Shown here in pieces: positions 23,655 to 35,412 of a DNA stretch of 64,000 nucleotides. Numbering within the stretch: position 1 is the first letter of the stretch; every line of letters begins with the position of its first letter. Made by a program: the position numbers and the translations under genes. This DNA is from Watersipora subatra (Eukaryota; Bryozoa; Gymnolaemata; Cheilostomatida; Watersiporidae). The stretch is from the NCBI RefSeq assembly GCF_963576615.1, contig NC_088717.1:31289213-31353212 (forward strand), read 5' to 3'. The notes below the pieces were generated by a model. That model had not been told where the DNA came from, ran no database searches, and worked only from the letters and a program-made list of their open reading frames with translations.

Positions 23655-24089
23655 TTCCCTCACAAGCTCGAAAGCTGGCATATCTAGATAATGATCTGCA
23701 AAACCAAACGGGCACATAAACCCTGAGTCAAACAAATAAGCTATAACAAATTTCTACGGGCAAATGCAACACAAGTAAACAACCAGAGTATTTTTCAAGA
23801 TTAATAACTTGTCAAAAGATAATATGCAATAGTGATTGTCTAGAGTTCAGTTTGTTTGTCAGCAATGTGATGTAGCAGCATGTCGCAGTATGGTAGTTAC
23901 TCTACTCATAAGCTTATGCCTCATATTTATCTGGCTGTTGTCTGAGCGGCACGCTCATCCTCGGGGTTGCTGTGTTAGCTGATCTGACACTAAATCTGTG
24001 TCTTTCCGCATTCACAGTAGAGTCACTAAATGAGATTACTGCTGACCTGTTCCGTACCAAGTGCTGACCCTTATCTCCCTCTATAATAA

Positions 24090-26810
24090 TCTTTCAATCT
24101 CCATCTTGGTTAGCTCTGACTACTGTGCCCTCCTCGCTATTATCTCTCACCATAACACGATCTCCACCACATACTGCTGAAAGATCTTTTACCTTGGGAT
24201 TAATATCGTGATTCATCTTCATTCTCGCTTTGTAAAGCTCATTCTCGGCTTCAAACTTCTCATGATCAGGTAGCTTTGGCATAAGGCTATCAGGATGTAC
24301 TGTCACAGTTGTCTTCAGCATCTGTCCTATAAGCAATTCAGCGGGAGAGTATACACCTAACTGTGGTGATGTAGGCAAGGAGAGCTATATATGGATCTTT
24401 CTCCTTGCTGAGCAAGGATTTTACTGTTGCAACCGCTCTCTCAGCTGCACTGTGCCGCGAGAATACTTCGGGCTACTTGTGACATGAGTGAATCCATATG
24501 CTTTTGGAAATTTCTGAAAGTCTTCAGATGAATAGTGCAGTCCGCTGTCAGACACTAAGCAATCTGGATTACCGTGCCTGGAAAATATACTTCTCATGTA
24601 TAATATGACATTGTTTGATGTAGTATCTCTACCTAGCAAAGCTATTAGGGTATCTTGAATAATAATCTTTCACTATTTGGTAGTTGTTTCTTTCTAGCTG
24701 AAACAAGTCAGTGCCTAACATTTGCCAAGGGCGATCAGGGGTAGCAGAAGGTCTTAGGGGTTCATATGTGATATTCAATTCTCTCTTACACACTTCACAG
24801 TTAGCTATCTGTACATGCATCTATATATTGCCTTTGCCATAGGCGGACACCACAAATTGTTTCTAGCCATTGCTTGGCATTTAGTAATGCCTAAATGCCC
24901 CTTGTGTATATCCTCAAAAACCTGACTTGTCTGGGATAGGAGAACTACCAATCTCATACCCAGCATCAGCAGTCCCTTGTTCATAGTCAGTAGTCCTCTC
25001 CTTTCAAAGTAGGGCCTCAGGATTGTGTCCATGGTTGAAAGGTAAACTGGCCAACCCTGTTCAACATAGTGAATAACCTGTTTCAATGTTTCATCTTCCC
25101 TTTGTTCCACTGTGAATTTCTCCAATCTGTCGCAGCTCCCACTCGTATTATATCACTCTGTTCTGGTTCTCTAGTGTTATATCATCTAGCGCATCTCACA
25201 TGTTTGATATCATAGTAGAATCTCTGTAGTCGCAATTTGAAGCCTTGAATTCTGGGAGGCAACTTATCTAAAAACTGATTACCAAACAAGGGCTTTGTGA
25301 TCTGTTTCAATCGTTACATATTTCATTCCTAAAACATACTGAGAAAACTTCTCCATTGCCCAGCACACTCCTAGCGCCTCCTTTTCTATAATTGCATAAC
25401 GTTGCTCAGTTTCATTAAGGGATCTACTAGCAGCCGCCACTAGCTTGTGGGTGCCGTCACTTTGAACTTGACTCAGAGTAGCTCCTAGTCCTTGATTGCT
25501 GGCGTCTATGGTCACAAATATGTGCTTTTTTGTACTGTATGGAGCAGAGACGCTTGGTCCGCTAAACAGCTTTTTGGCTTTTTGAATAAATGCACTTTCC
25601 TGTGCATAGCCCCAGTGCCATTCAATACCTGTCTTCAGCAAAGCCCTCAGAGGGGCACTATTTTCAACCAGTTTCTCTGAGAAGCGTGCATATTGATTTG
25701 CAAGACTCAAGAAACTTCTTACAGCTGTCACAGAAATGGGTCTGGGAAAGTCTTGTATTCCCTGTACTCGCAGTCCAGGAGCTTATACCCTCTTTAGAAA
25801 TGATACACTTAAGAAACTCCACACTTTTTTGTCCAAACTTACATTTTGACTTGGTCAGTGTCATACCGGCCGTCTTGATTGCGGCCAAGACCAGCTCTAA
25901 ACTTTTGTCATGTTTCTCTTGCGTTTCTTCAAAAACACACACATCGGCCATATGAACTATCACTCCTTCAATCCCATTCAATATTCTATTCATTTCGGTT
26001 AAGAATATCTCCGGGGCACTACAAAGGCCTTGGAGAAGCCTTTCATACCTTTATTTCACTTCATGAGTAAAAAAAGTAGTCAACTTTTTTTACTCTTGAC
26101 CAAGTGGTATCTGAAAAAATCCACTGCTGGCATCAATTTTTGAAAACTTTACATCTTTTCCTAGACTGACAAGACTGCTCTCTACTGTGGCCATTGGATG
26201 AATTTCTCTCATCACATATTGGTTGAGTTGGGGGAAGTCTGTACAAATTCCAACTTTGTCTTGGCCATTTTTTGGTACAACGACCATTGGTGCAACCCAA
26301 GGTGTTGCTTCAGTAATTGGCATGATGACTCCATCTTTTACCATCTCATCTAATGCTAGCTTCTTTAGTGGGAATGCTATTGGTCTAGACACGTGTATGG
26401 CAAAAGGTATGGCATCCTCCTTTAATGTGATCACTCTTCACTTTTCCTAGACCCTTAAACAGCTGCCTGTCCACATTCACATCACTCACTTTTCATCCGT
26501 CAACATCTATTGATACTAACTGTAGTGTTTCACAGGCTTTACTGCTCAGCAATAGCGTCGGTTGATTCTCAACTACATATATATCTTTTTTGTGGCAAAT
26601 TAACCAGCTTGGATGCTGCATCTTATAACCCCTAAGCAAGTTAACTGTGTTTTACCTGCCCCATATAATCTTTTAGTTGAAGGCTTCAATCTCCCTTTAA
26701 AGTGATTCGGTCCACAAACACTTAGTGCAGCCCCAGTGTCCAATTTAAAGCTGGATGTTTGCCCCTTCTTCAAGCTTGTGTCTACTTTAATTGTATAATG
26801 CCACACTCCT
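24090..26810 (-). pseudogene. Ty3/gypsy pol remnant (PR-RT-RH-IN)
   Basis: Segments in order on the - strand: protease with FKLDTGAALSVCG (26806-26600); reverse transcriptase N-terminal half with VVPKNGQDKVGICTDF and FSKIDASSGFFQIPL (26434-26090); RT active-site region and connection (25993-25664); RNase H with IFVTIDASNQGLGA and TIETDHKAL (25731-25279); integrase zinc-binding and core blocks with GHLGITKCQAMA, LGTDLFQ and VSDSGLHYSS (25125-24421); and an integrase C-terminal piece (24378-24094). The RT active site reads HMADV where HMDDV or YMDDV is usual, so one catalytic Asp is lost. Segments sit in different frames with stops between them. Confidence 0.85.
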
Positions 26811-27735
26811 GTGTTGATGGATTCGACTAGGTCTATTTCCTCTAAGTAAACCTCCTGAACCTCATCTTCATTTAGATCATTTATGTCTGCTCTTCCTCTG
26901 CACTGTCTAGAAAAGTAGTTGAATTTATCAGTTTTTGCATTTTTGACCCATAGCGGGGCACTTTACTTGCTTCCTATGATTCCTCTCACATTTGCCACAA
27001 GTGCCTCTACCAACGGTTTTTATTGCTGGTTTGGTCTTCTAGTTTTTTCTCTTACTTTTTGCTACCTCAATATCTCCATCCTTGGTTTCCTGCTTGTCTT
27101 GCTGTGGGGTGGCAGTCACATTTTTCTATTTGACTGTCATTTCCTACACTTGAATTGCCTTGACAATGTACTCTAAGGTGAGCTCCTCATCAGTCTCTCT
27201 CATTACTTTATCACGAAGCTTAACATCATTCATACCCAAAAGTAGCTTATCTCTGATAAGCAAATCCCTCTGTGTTTCAAATTGCAACCCCTCACAGCTA
27301 GCTTCTTCAGTCTCATAAAATATACATCACATGACTCACCTGACTTAGTGCAGCTGCGGAATTGATATCTGTTCACTTAAGTTTCAGACCTTGGATTACA
27401 ATAATCGGGAAATTTCTTTAACATATCTTTCAACTTCCTTCCCTCCGTTTCTTCCTCTATCTCATGAATCGGACCATTTTCATTGGGGTAAGTTGTAAAT
27501 TCCAGCTGTGCATATACTTCCCTTACATCTTCACCTCCAACATGTCTGAACAAAGCAAGCTTCTTTTTTTTGCAGCCTTGTTTGTTGCCAATAAATCTAT
27601 GGCCAGAAAATAATCTTCAAATGATCTGGATCATTTTCACCACTCTCCAGAGAGATCATCAGCCCTCAGATCTAAGCTATGTGGAGGCGAAACACCTTGC
27701 ATGACACCCAGGAACAAGTTCAGACCGCTGCCACC
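26811..27735 (-). pseudogene. gag region of the Ty3/gypsy element
   Basis: Near 27020-26900 the - strand encodes a cysteine-rich nucleocapsid-like stretch (TCGKCERNHRKQ, then KCPAMGQKC) and a second, interrupted knuckle (FSRQCRG). The rest up to the primer-binding site should be capsid, but it is broken into short frames and only inferred from position. Confidence 0.6.
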
Positions 27736-27736
27736 A

Positions 27737-28756
27737 TGTTGTATTACACAGATGGAGAGGATAGCTAGGATTATTACAAGAATGATATAAGATTGTTTTT
27801 CTTTAATTTTGTGTGCAGCTGAAAACGCATGTTAATCTTGAGATATGAATCTAATGTGCTCGTTCAATGTAAGAATTGTCTACTCTTAATGAAAACATAA
27901 TTATGAAAAGAAAACTTGTACAGTGCAACCTCGGTTCTCGAACACAATCCGTTCCAGAAGGTTGGTCGAAAACCGAGTTGTTCGAAATCCGAAACAGGTT
28001 TTCTCATTAGAATTAATATGTATAAGTTTTAATCCGTTCCAAGTCGATTTAACAACCTCGGTAATTTATTTTTTAACATTTTACACCATAAACTGTACTG
28101 TATACTGCATACTATAAATAAAAACAGGTAGATGTAGATCGTGTTTAACTTTAATAAAAGATTTTTTATCTATGAGGATTAAAAAAGAAAACAAAAAGTA
28201 AACACTTTATATGCTTTGCTCGTAGGACATCAAAAACATTAAAGGTTACGATAAAATACAAAAAATCACAGAAATTAATAATAAAACAGCAAAAAAAATG
28301 CAACAGATCAGTTACATCAAAAATCGTGTGAAAGAAGAAAATAGAAACATCAATGGCAGGTTTACTTCACATCTTTGAAGATGAATCTTCCTCCAAAACA
28401 ATTTAGAGTAACTCGACTGGAGGAGTTGTGTCCCTAGAAAATCTCTTCGGTAGAGGCGATGTCCTCCCAGATGGCTTCTTTTTGTAAAGAATTAATGACG
28501 TGAAACTTCTCCCTTTTTTAGAACCTTCCGAAAGTGGCTCATAACAACGTCGTTAAACATATAAACATGCTGTTTCCGGAACTGTTGCGAATGTTTAATT
28601 CAAATGCGCATGTCTCGGTTTGGTGGAGAACCGAAATTATGGTCGAAATCCGAGACGAACAAATCTCAAATTTTTTGGTCGAAAACCAAGTTGGTCGAGA
28701 AGCGAAGCGTTTGAGAACTGAGGTTGCGCTGTACTTGTACTAATATCATTACAACA
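27737..28756 (-). repeat. 5' LTR interrupted by a MITE
   Basis: The LTR sequence is 27737-27920 plus 28734-28756. Removing the 811-bp insert and one TA leaves 207 bp, equal to the 3' LTR. Confidence 0.9.
27921..28731. mobile_element. TA-target, Tigger/pogo-like non-autonomous element
   Basis: The terminal inverted repeats CAGTGCAACCTCGGTTCTCG and its near-inverse AGAACTGAGGTTGCGCTG are flanked by TA (27919-27920 and 28732-28733). Subterminal GTCGAAAACCGAGTTG-like motifs recur at both ends. There is no transposase ORF. The TA target and CAGT...ACTG style suggest a Tc1/mariner-superfamily (pogo/Tigger) MITE. Confidence 0.85.
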
Positions 28757-28906
28757 ATATTGATAGGCATAGCTTGAAACCGCCAGTTCGGCAACCGGCT
28801 AGAAGATAAATTGCTATATAGCATGTTAGAATCTGAGTAAAAAGGAAATCAATGTGAAATAGAACCACTTTGATGCCAATAGATCAGTAGCAGAAAAGAA
28901 AAGCTA

Positions 28907-30235
28907 CGAGGTCTGATCCAAAAGTTCCCGGAATGGCGTTGTGTACACTTGCATATTTGCACAATGGCAAAACCAATTGCAGCTTTTGCAGGGAAACACA
29001 TCCGGAGTATTGTCACAAAATTTTGGGTTGCTATGACATTGCGTTCTCCCGTGAGCCGACGATATGTGAAGGTCTGTCAGGTGCTCCGTCGTTTTTTAAA
29101 CAAATTTATTGTCATGTCTAATCAATCGGGAACAGCGTATTTGCATTAAATTTTGTGTGAAATTAGGGAAAACAAGAACTCAGACAGTTAAAATGTTACA
29201 AATTACTTTTAGAGATGCTGCTCTAAACAAAACACAAGTTTTTGGATGGCACAAACGTTTTCGTGAAGGTAGAGACAGCTCTGAAGATGATGCGAGGTTT
29301 GGCAGACCAGCCTCGGCAAGAACTTGTTCCTCAGTCGACGGTGTGAGGTCACTAGTCATGGCAGTTCGTCGTTGAACCATTACAGAGATTTCTGAAGAGA
29401 CTGGACTTGGTTTTGGAACTATTCAAAGAGTTTTAACTGATGATTTAAACATGAGAAGAGTCGCAGCAAAGTTTGTGCCATGTTTGCTAACTGATGACCA
29501 AAAGGAGCTTAGGATGCACACTTGCAACGATTTCAAGGAAGCTTAAAAAAATGATAAAAACTTTCTTTCGGAGACAATAACTGGAGATGAGTCTTGGGTG
29601 TATGGTTATGAGCAGAGACTGAATTCCAAAGTAGCCTGTGGAAGTCTCCGAGCTCCTCAAGACCAAAAAAGGCGAAGATGTCTCGGTTGGGTGTAAAGAC
29701 CATGCTGATTGCGTTTTTTGATATTCATGGACTTGTACACCATGAGTACTTACCACGGGTACTACTGTGAATCAGCATGTTTATATTGATATTTTGAAAC
29801 GTCTTAGGCAGAGTTAGGCGCATAAGACCTGAACTGTGGCACACCGGTTCATGGATGCTGCGCCATGATAACGCACCCGCCCACACTGCGTTCTCTGCGA
29901 AGCAGTATTGCGCTAAGAACAACATGGCTGTTCTACCACATCCTCCATATTCACCAGATCTAGCTCCCTGTGACTTCTGGCTATTTCCCAAGTTAAAACT
30001 TACCATGAAAGGAACCAGATTTGGCAGTATAGAGTCGATTCAAAGTGCAACTACGAGAGCTAAACAGCATCGACGCCGAAGGCTTTCAGCACTGTATGGC
30101 ATCATGGTAGAAGAGGTGGGACAAGTTTATCGGTAGCCAAGGGAAGTACTTTAAAGGGGACTAACTAAATAGGTAAATTGAAGCAACGCATTTTGAGTTA
30201 TAGCTCCATTTCTGGAACTTTTGGATCAGACCTCG
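28907..30235 (+). mobile_element. Mariner transposon, full length but inactive
   Basis: At 1329 bp it has the size of a standard mariner. The inverted termini CGAGGTCTGATCCAAAAGTT and AACTTTTGGATCAGACCTCG are perfect over 20 bp and flanked by TA (28905-28906 and 30236-30237). It contains a broken DD34D transposase. Confidence 0.93.
29120..30136 (+). pseudogene. Mariner DD34D transposase, inactivated
   Basis: The N-terminal part has the helix-turn-helix region with FGWHKRFREGR and a DDARFGRPA linker. The catalytic blocks are GDESWVYGYE, LRHDNAPAHTA and YSPDLAPCDFWLFPKLK. Exactly 34 residues separate the Asp of HDN from the Asp of PCD, which is the mariner DD34D signature. A TGA follows AVRR near 29374, and more stops and frame changes lie between 29540 and 29860. 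The catalytic residues survive, but no complete product is possible. Confidence 0.88.
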
Positions 30236-30237
30236 TA

Positions 30238-30720
30238 TGCTCGATGAAAAACTGGAACAGCATTACCTTATCAGAAGGTAAGCACATAACAACAAATTAG
30301 ACAATGCCAAAGGAATTTGTGAAAGTAAAAAGTGTTTTAGGCAGACCACATTCTAATGTTATCAGCTAAAGAAGTACTAACATGTTTCACCATATTGCAA
30401 TGCTAGAGCAAAATAATTCCAAACTATTGGACAATTTTCAGGACCCAGATTCTGCAATCAGCACTAATCATAAAATCAGCGTGATGTACCCACTGTGTAG
30501 AACAAACAAATGCGGAAAGATGCAAAATAATGTGGTGACTGAGAACTCTCAATTGTCACAGGCAACACAGTCAATTGCCTCTGAAGATTTAGGTAGCCAA
30601 AAAGAGATGACTGTGGTGGGTGAGACAGTACCATTTTTCATAAATGCTTATGTTATGAGTTGTTAAGAGAGCCAGATGCTTAGCGAGTTATAGCTTATGG
30701 TCTTCGGATTTGGAGTGAGC
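30238..30720. other. Spacer with an unassigned 94-codon ORF
   Basis: An ORF at 30382-30666 (+) has no family signature I recognise. Given the decayed gypsy sequence just downstream it may be a fragment of that element, but this is unproven. Confidence 0.3.
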
Positions 30721-31345
30721 AAGAGTGAAGGTACAGTTGACCGAGAGAAAAGCATTAGATTGGGCTCGTATTTTCAGATTCGTTTGTTAGTCATAGAATT
30801 TACCATCTTATCTTTTTAATAGGGCAATATCAACTGCGTATATAGACCAGCACACACAAAGTGTTCAGGTGTAATGTTAAATATCATCCTGGCAGCCAAA
30901 ACATTTCTGATCTGTTGTCTAAGGTGTCTAAGTCTAAGCTCTGTCTTGCTACAGACCAGAAAGGTCTGTAGCAAAGGTCTGGTCTTGCTACAGACCAGAA
31001 AGGTCTGTAGCAAGCTTATTACTGAGCATTACAAATCTGTCATCACGTTTATGCCATAGCAGAGTATCGCGGAAAATCAAATGATTGTCCAGAGCTTTGG
31101 AGTGAATGCCAAACTAAATGACACAATGATGTTGGAGCCAACAGCATACGGTATCAGGCAATTAAAATGGAGGTAGGTGTGGTAGAGAATGTCATAGAAT
31201 CGTGATGCAAGTCAAGCTTAGAGTAAAGATATTAGATTTAGCACATGAGGATCATGAAGGCATTGTATAAACCAAGCGGAGATTACAAACGAGTGTGGTT
31301 GCCTGACTTTCAACATGTTGAAAAGAGTTGAGTAATCAGTAAACA
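30720..31345 (+). pseudogene. Second Ty3/gypsy pol fragment
   Basis: Pieces in shifting frames: an EKALDWA-like RNase H piece near 30750, a HPGSQNISDLLS-like segment near 30885-30925, and an integrase zinc-binding-like stretch ILDLAHEDHEGIV plus VWLPDFQ near 31230-31310. The order fits the RNase H to integrase part of a gypsy element. No LTRs were found. A GGTCTGTAGCAAGCTT-like local duplication occurs near 30955-31015. Confidence 0.6.
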
Positions 31346-31617
31346 GTACTTCGCTTAAAGCTTTTAAAGTTGCTCACTTGAAGGCAATGACTTTGGCAAA
31401 AAACTAAAAAAATTATTTTAAAAATACTGGTCTACCCTTCACTCTAGCGCTGAGGTAGCCTGTTCCACATTGCTATTTGGTAAGGAGTGGCGCGCAAAGT
31501 CACCATCGCTTGAGCCTACAAAAACTGACTCGATGCTACAAAAAAGTCATCAGAAAATGATGCTGTCATAAGCTCAGCGCCAAAAAATATGCTGACAATA
31601 GGAACGAGCAAAGGTAC

Positions 31618-31862
31618 CAGTAGACCAAATGAGTGATTTAGTACTCTTTAGTAGATCAAATGAGTGATTTAGAACTCTTTAGTAGACTAAATGAGTGATT
31701 TAGTACTCTCTAGTAGACCAAATGAGTGATTTAGAACTCTTTAGTAGACCAAATGAGTGATTTAGTACTCTCTAGTAAACCAAATGAGTGATTTAGTACT
31801 CTTTCGGCAATAGAAAGGAGCAAAGGTACCAGTAGACCAAATGAGTGATTTGGTACTCTTTT
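31618..31862. repeat. 31-bp tandem repeat with a displaced copy
   Basis: Six units of AGTAGACCAAATGAGTGATT + TAGTACTCTTT run from 31618 to about 31805. One more copy at 31831-31862 is separated by a short CGGCAATAGAAAGGAGCAAAG stretch that also precedes the first unit. Confidence 0.88.
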
Positions 31863-33660
31863 GGCAAAAGGAAAAGAATATTGAGATGTAATTTTTGCAG
31901 TAAATCAGCAGGCTTCTATTGCAAAAAATAGAATCTGATATTGTGCGTCAAAATAGTGAAGGTAAATTGATGAGACGGAACTTGAGGTTCGCTAAGTGGT
32001 TGATGGTCAACAGAGTTTAAGCATTAATGACCAAGATGGCAAACACAAAGATCACAGTAGGCTAACTAACACAGACACCAACTTTTCGTGCCTTCAAGGT
32101 CGCGCCATCCGTGTCCGCAAGGTGGCTGCCATTCCGTGCCTGCAAGGTGCCCACCATTCGATGTGGAAATTTGTAGTCTACGCACGGGTAAATTCTGGTT
32201 AACTTCTTATTACTGTGTTTAAGGCGCGCACGTAGGTTTTTACCTTTAGTACCATATTTCATTGAACTACTATTCCATTCAATTCTAACAACTAAAAGGT
32301 TAACAAAACCTTTGTGGCTATTGCAAATGCTATGATAAGAATAAACTAAGCATACTGTAGGTAGTTTACTGTAGGCAATAATAAAAATAGCTCCTAAAAA
32401 AGCTAAAAACACGCTCAGCCAGACTATCTAAAATTCCTTCTATGCAAGGCTATACTATAATTAGGTCCGAAAGTGAATTATTGACATGTAAGTCTACATT
32501 TTGTTTTTCCTGTCTTAAGCTGGCTAAACAATTCATTAGTGTCTTAAGGATAACTGACTGCATTTTAAAATTAGATCTACTTATAACATCATAATCATAA
32601 TAATCGGTATGAAACAGTCTAGAACAAAAAACCTCATGATGCAAGCTCTAACCTTAAAAAATTTGCTATTATTAAAAGTCATCTATTTAAAACCTGTTAA
32701 TGCATACTCTGCAGAACAGACAATCAGATAATCTAAAAACAACAGATAACCTAGTTCGAAAAACGAGCAGTTTTAATATAATTATATAGCATGGCAGCTG
32801 TCTCTAGTTGAAATTTTTCAAGAATACAAAACTTTCTGTCTTTTCACATGACTTAAAAATATTAATAAATTGTTAATGGTCAAAATTATACACAAATATT
32901 ATTCAGTACAATCTGTAATAATATCTGCTACTGTTAATGCAATAATATTTTAATCTTCATGGGTGAAGAGATCTCCAAATTTCTGGAAAAAAACATGTTA
33001 GAGCTTTTGACAAGCTTCAGGCAGAACACTGACCTCTCAAATTTAATGAGACCAATCAGTGTAGTAATAATAAGGTTTCCCTCGATAACCTCTTATTACT
33101 TGATGTTACTGAGTGGGTTACTGAGTGGGTGATGGTGAAAATGTATATTCTTAAAATAACTTGCTTCATGATATTAAAACAATTAGTGTAACTAACTCAC
33201 ATGTATAATAATTTGACTGAACACCAGAGAGATGTTGAGTGTTATATCGGTATCCCAACAAGCTTAGACAAAATATATTATACACTATGTAATCAATTAA
33301 CACATAGAAAAATTAGATGAACTGCATGTTAAAACAAGGAGTCAATTAGATGAAATGCCGATATAAGCATTGATAAGTGGTAGTGAAAACAACTAACCTA
33401 GAGCTTAGAGCAATGGCTGGCAGATTAAGGAAAGAAATGTACAACAAATTTTAATGTATAAATGTCTTACATCCCTATTAGCCATGTTATAGTTAAAATG
33501 TTACAGCAATACATGCTAACTACTCAAGGAGAAAGCAAATAAGAATATGACAATAATGTAATAATGTAAATAATTTAAAAAGTAATAAGTATAACGTAAG
33601 CAATTCACCACTAGATGCCACCACTCTGTCACAACTAGATGCTGAGAGCCTTATAATATC
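31863..33660. other. Long AT-rich stretch without a recognised gene
   Basis: Only short ORFs are present. A GC-richer imperfect tandem patch lies at 32089-32165. No transposon ends or RNA genes were recognised elsewhere. Confidence 0.5.
32089..32165. repeat. Short GC-rich imperfect tandem repeat
   Basis: Three units of about 25 bp share GTGYCYKCAAGGTSGCNSCC and CATTCCGTG-like phrases. It stands out as GC-rich in an AT-rich region. Confidence 0.6.
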
Positions 33661-33662
33661 TA

Positions 33663-35410
33663 CAGTCATGTGCAAAAGCATGGAGCCGCCCTGTGAATTT
33701 GCCTGAACTCAAAGTTCAATTTCAAATAGAATAAAGAGAACAATTTCAAATATAACAAAACAAGGTATAATTTTAATCCTCAGTCTTCTCTACACGATGG
33801 TGCTATTTAAAACATAATTAGACAATTTACTTCACTTGTGTAATCTCCTAAAGGACATGGCACTCTCACTCAAATAAGTTTAGTATTCAATAATAATAGG
33901 AAGCAAGTACAAGTAATTATCATAATTCAATCTCTTGAAGACATTGTTTCAAAATCTTTGAAGTTTTGCAATTTTTGTGTAGCTAAGGATATAAAAGTAA
34001 GAATTTTTACCATTCTGTGCATTCGTTGCACAATATTTTCATTAGTAACATCCTCACTATGAAAACTACCGTAGAACAGCGAGGAACCATTATTTGACTT
34101 CATAAAGAAGGAATGTCTATGCGAAAAACTGCCAAAAGAGTTGGTTGTTAAAAAAAGTGTCTGGTGTCATTCAGAGATTCTACAGGACTGGCAGTACTGA
34201 AGATAAACCACGCTCTGATCGCCCAAAAAAGAGAAATTGTAGAGAAGACAGAACTCCTGTGCAGATTTCCTTGACAGACCGTAAAAAGTCTAGCAGTGAA
34301 CTAATCAGAGACTGGCAGAGCACAAGCAATATTAAAGTGCAACCATCTACCGTTAGAAGATGCCTAAATGTTGCCAGGTTGAAGGGCTGTAAAGCAAGAA
34401 AGAAGCCAATGGTGACAGAGAAACAATGGCACAAACGATTAAAGTGGGCATGCCAGCACAAGACATGGAGTGTGGACCAGTGGAAGAGAACGATTTTCTC
34501 TGATGAATCTACCTTTTCTGTTACTAACCACTCTGGTTTGCAGTATGTTAGAAAAAAACCAGGAGAAGCTTTCAAGCCATGGTGTACTACTCCCACGGTA
34601 AAGCACGCTGCATCAGTGATGGTTTGGGGCTGTATGGCGGCATCAGGGGTTGGACGGGTCGACTTTGTACTTGGCATGATGAACAGAAAAAAATATATCA
34701 AAACCATGCAGAGTAAGGTGTTACAAAGTTCTATGGCGTTGTTTGGTGAAGGTTCTACTGACTGGTGGTTCCTAGATGACAATGCCCTCTGCCACTGTGC
34801 CAAGAAAGTCAAAAAGTGAATGCAACAAGAGAGAGTCGGCACAGTGCCATGGCCAGCTCAGAGCCCAGATCTGAATCCCTTGGAAACTGTGTGGCAGCAT
34901 ATAACAGCTATACTAAACAAGACTTAACCCAAGACTAAAAAAGAGCTGATGGAGCCTTTTGAGAGCTTGGCACAGCGTAATTGAGCCATCAGAACCTGAA
35001 AAATTGGTTGCATCAATGACCAACCGCTGTTGTCTTGTCACAGAGAACAAAGGCTGACTAATAAAGTTCTGAGACTACCAGACTTCAAAAATCACCTCCA
35101 CTCTCTTATAGAGAATATTTATACAACCTACGGCCTTTTTCAGGGCCACCAACTTGTTCCAAAAGTTGTTCACATTTGAAAATTATTTAGTAGATTGCAT
35201 AAATCCATACATTAAACATTAGAGGGCAGCCTGTCGTTTTAATTATTAATTTAGAAAGTTAATAATTAAAATAATCAGATAGAGGACATCCTCAGTGTTA
35301 AAATGATACTAATATATTTGCTGTAGCTATATTCTAAGCTGAGTAACAACAGCTTGAAGTTTGAAATTGTAAATACTTTAGGGGCGGCTCCATACTTTTG
35401 CACATGACTG
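33663..35410 (+). mobile_element. Tc1-like transposon, full length but inactive
   Basis: The inverted termini CAGTCATGTGCAAAAGCATG and CATACTTTTGCACATGACTG continue into GGAGCCGCCC on each side. They are flanked by TA (33661-33662 and 35411-35412). The 1748-bp element carries a DD34E transposase gene with a few stops. Confidence 0.93.
34059..34990 (+). pseudogene. Tc1 DD34E transposase, inactivated
   Basis: The likely ATG is at 34059. The paired-type N-terminal region (KEGMSMRKTAKRVG) contains two stops before the long open stretch at 34145-34819. Catalytic blocks: TIFSDESTFSV for the first Asp, WWFLDDNALCHCAKK for the second and AQSPDLNPLE for the Glu. There are 34 positions between the second Asp and the Glu, counting the internal stop codon. 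A TGA at 34817-34819 interrupts the spacer, and a further stop lies near 34925. Few lesions suggest recent inactivation. Confidence 0.9.
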
Positions 35411-35412
35411 TA

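Larger units (their letters stand above)
23448..28756 (-). mobile_element. Ty3/gypsy LTR retrotransposon, near full length, inactivated
   Basis: The element is bounded by 207-bp LTRs with TG...CA ends and an exact 5-bp target duplication ATATT (23443-23447 and 28757-28761). It reads on the - strand. The 5' LTR is at the right and carries an 811-bp MITE. The primer-binding site TGGTGGCAGCGG begins directly next to the 5' LTR (27736 leftward), and a GTGAGGGAA purine tract abuts the 3' LTR. The interior has the gag zinc knuckles, protease, reverse transcriptase, RNase H and integrase in the Ty3/gypsy order, broken by frameshifts and stops. Confidence 0.92.

Noticed and set aside
25492-26450. + strand ORFs opposite the gypsy pol
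   Set aside because: Shadows of the - strand reverse transcriptase and RNase H.
32996-33660. Host gene between the gypsy fragment and Tc1
   Set aside because: Both strands were read; stops are dense and no domain or exon pair with matching phase was found.
34180-34842. 220-codon - strand ORF
   Set aside because: It is the antisense shadow of the Tc1 transposase, whose + strand frame carries the DDE motifs.
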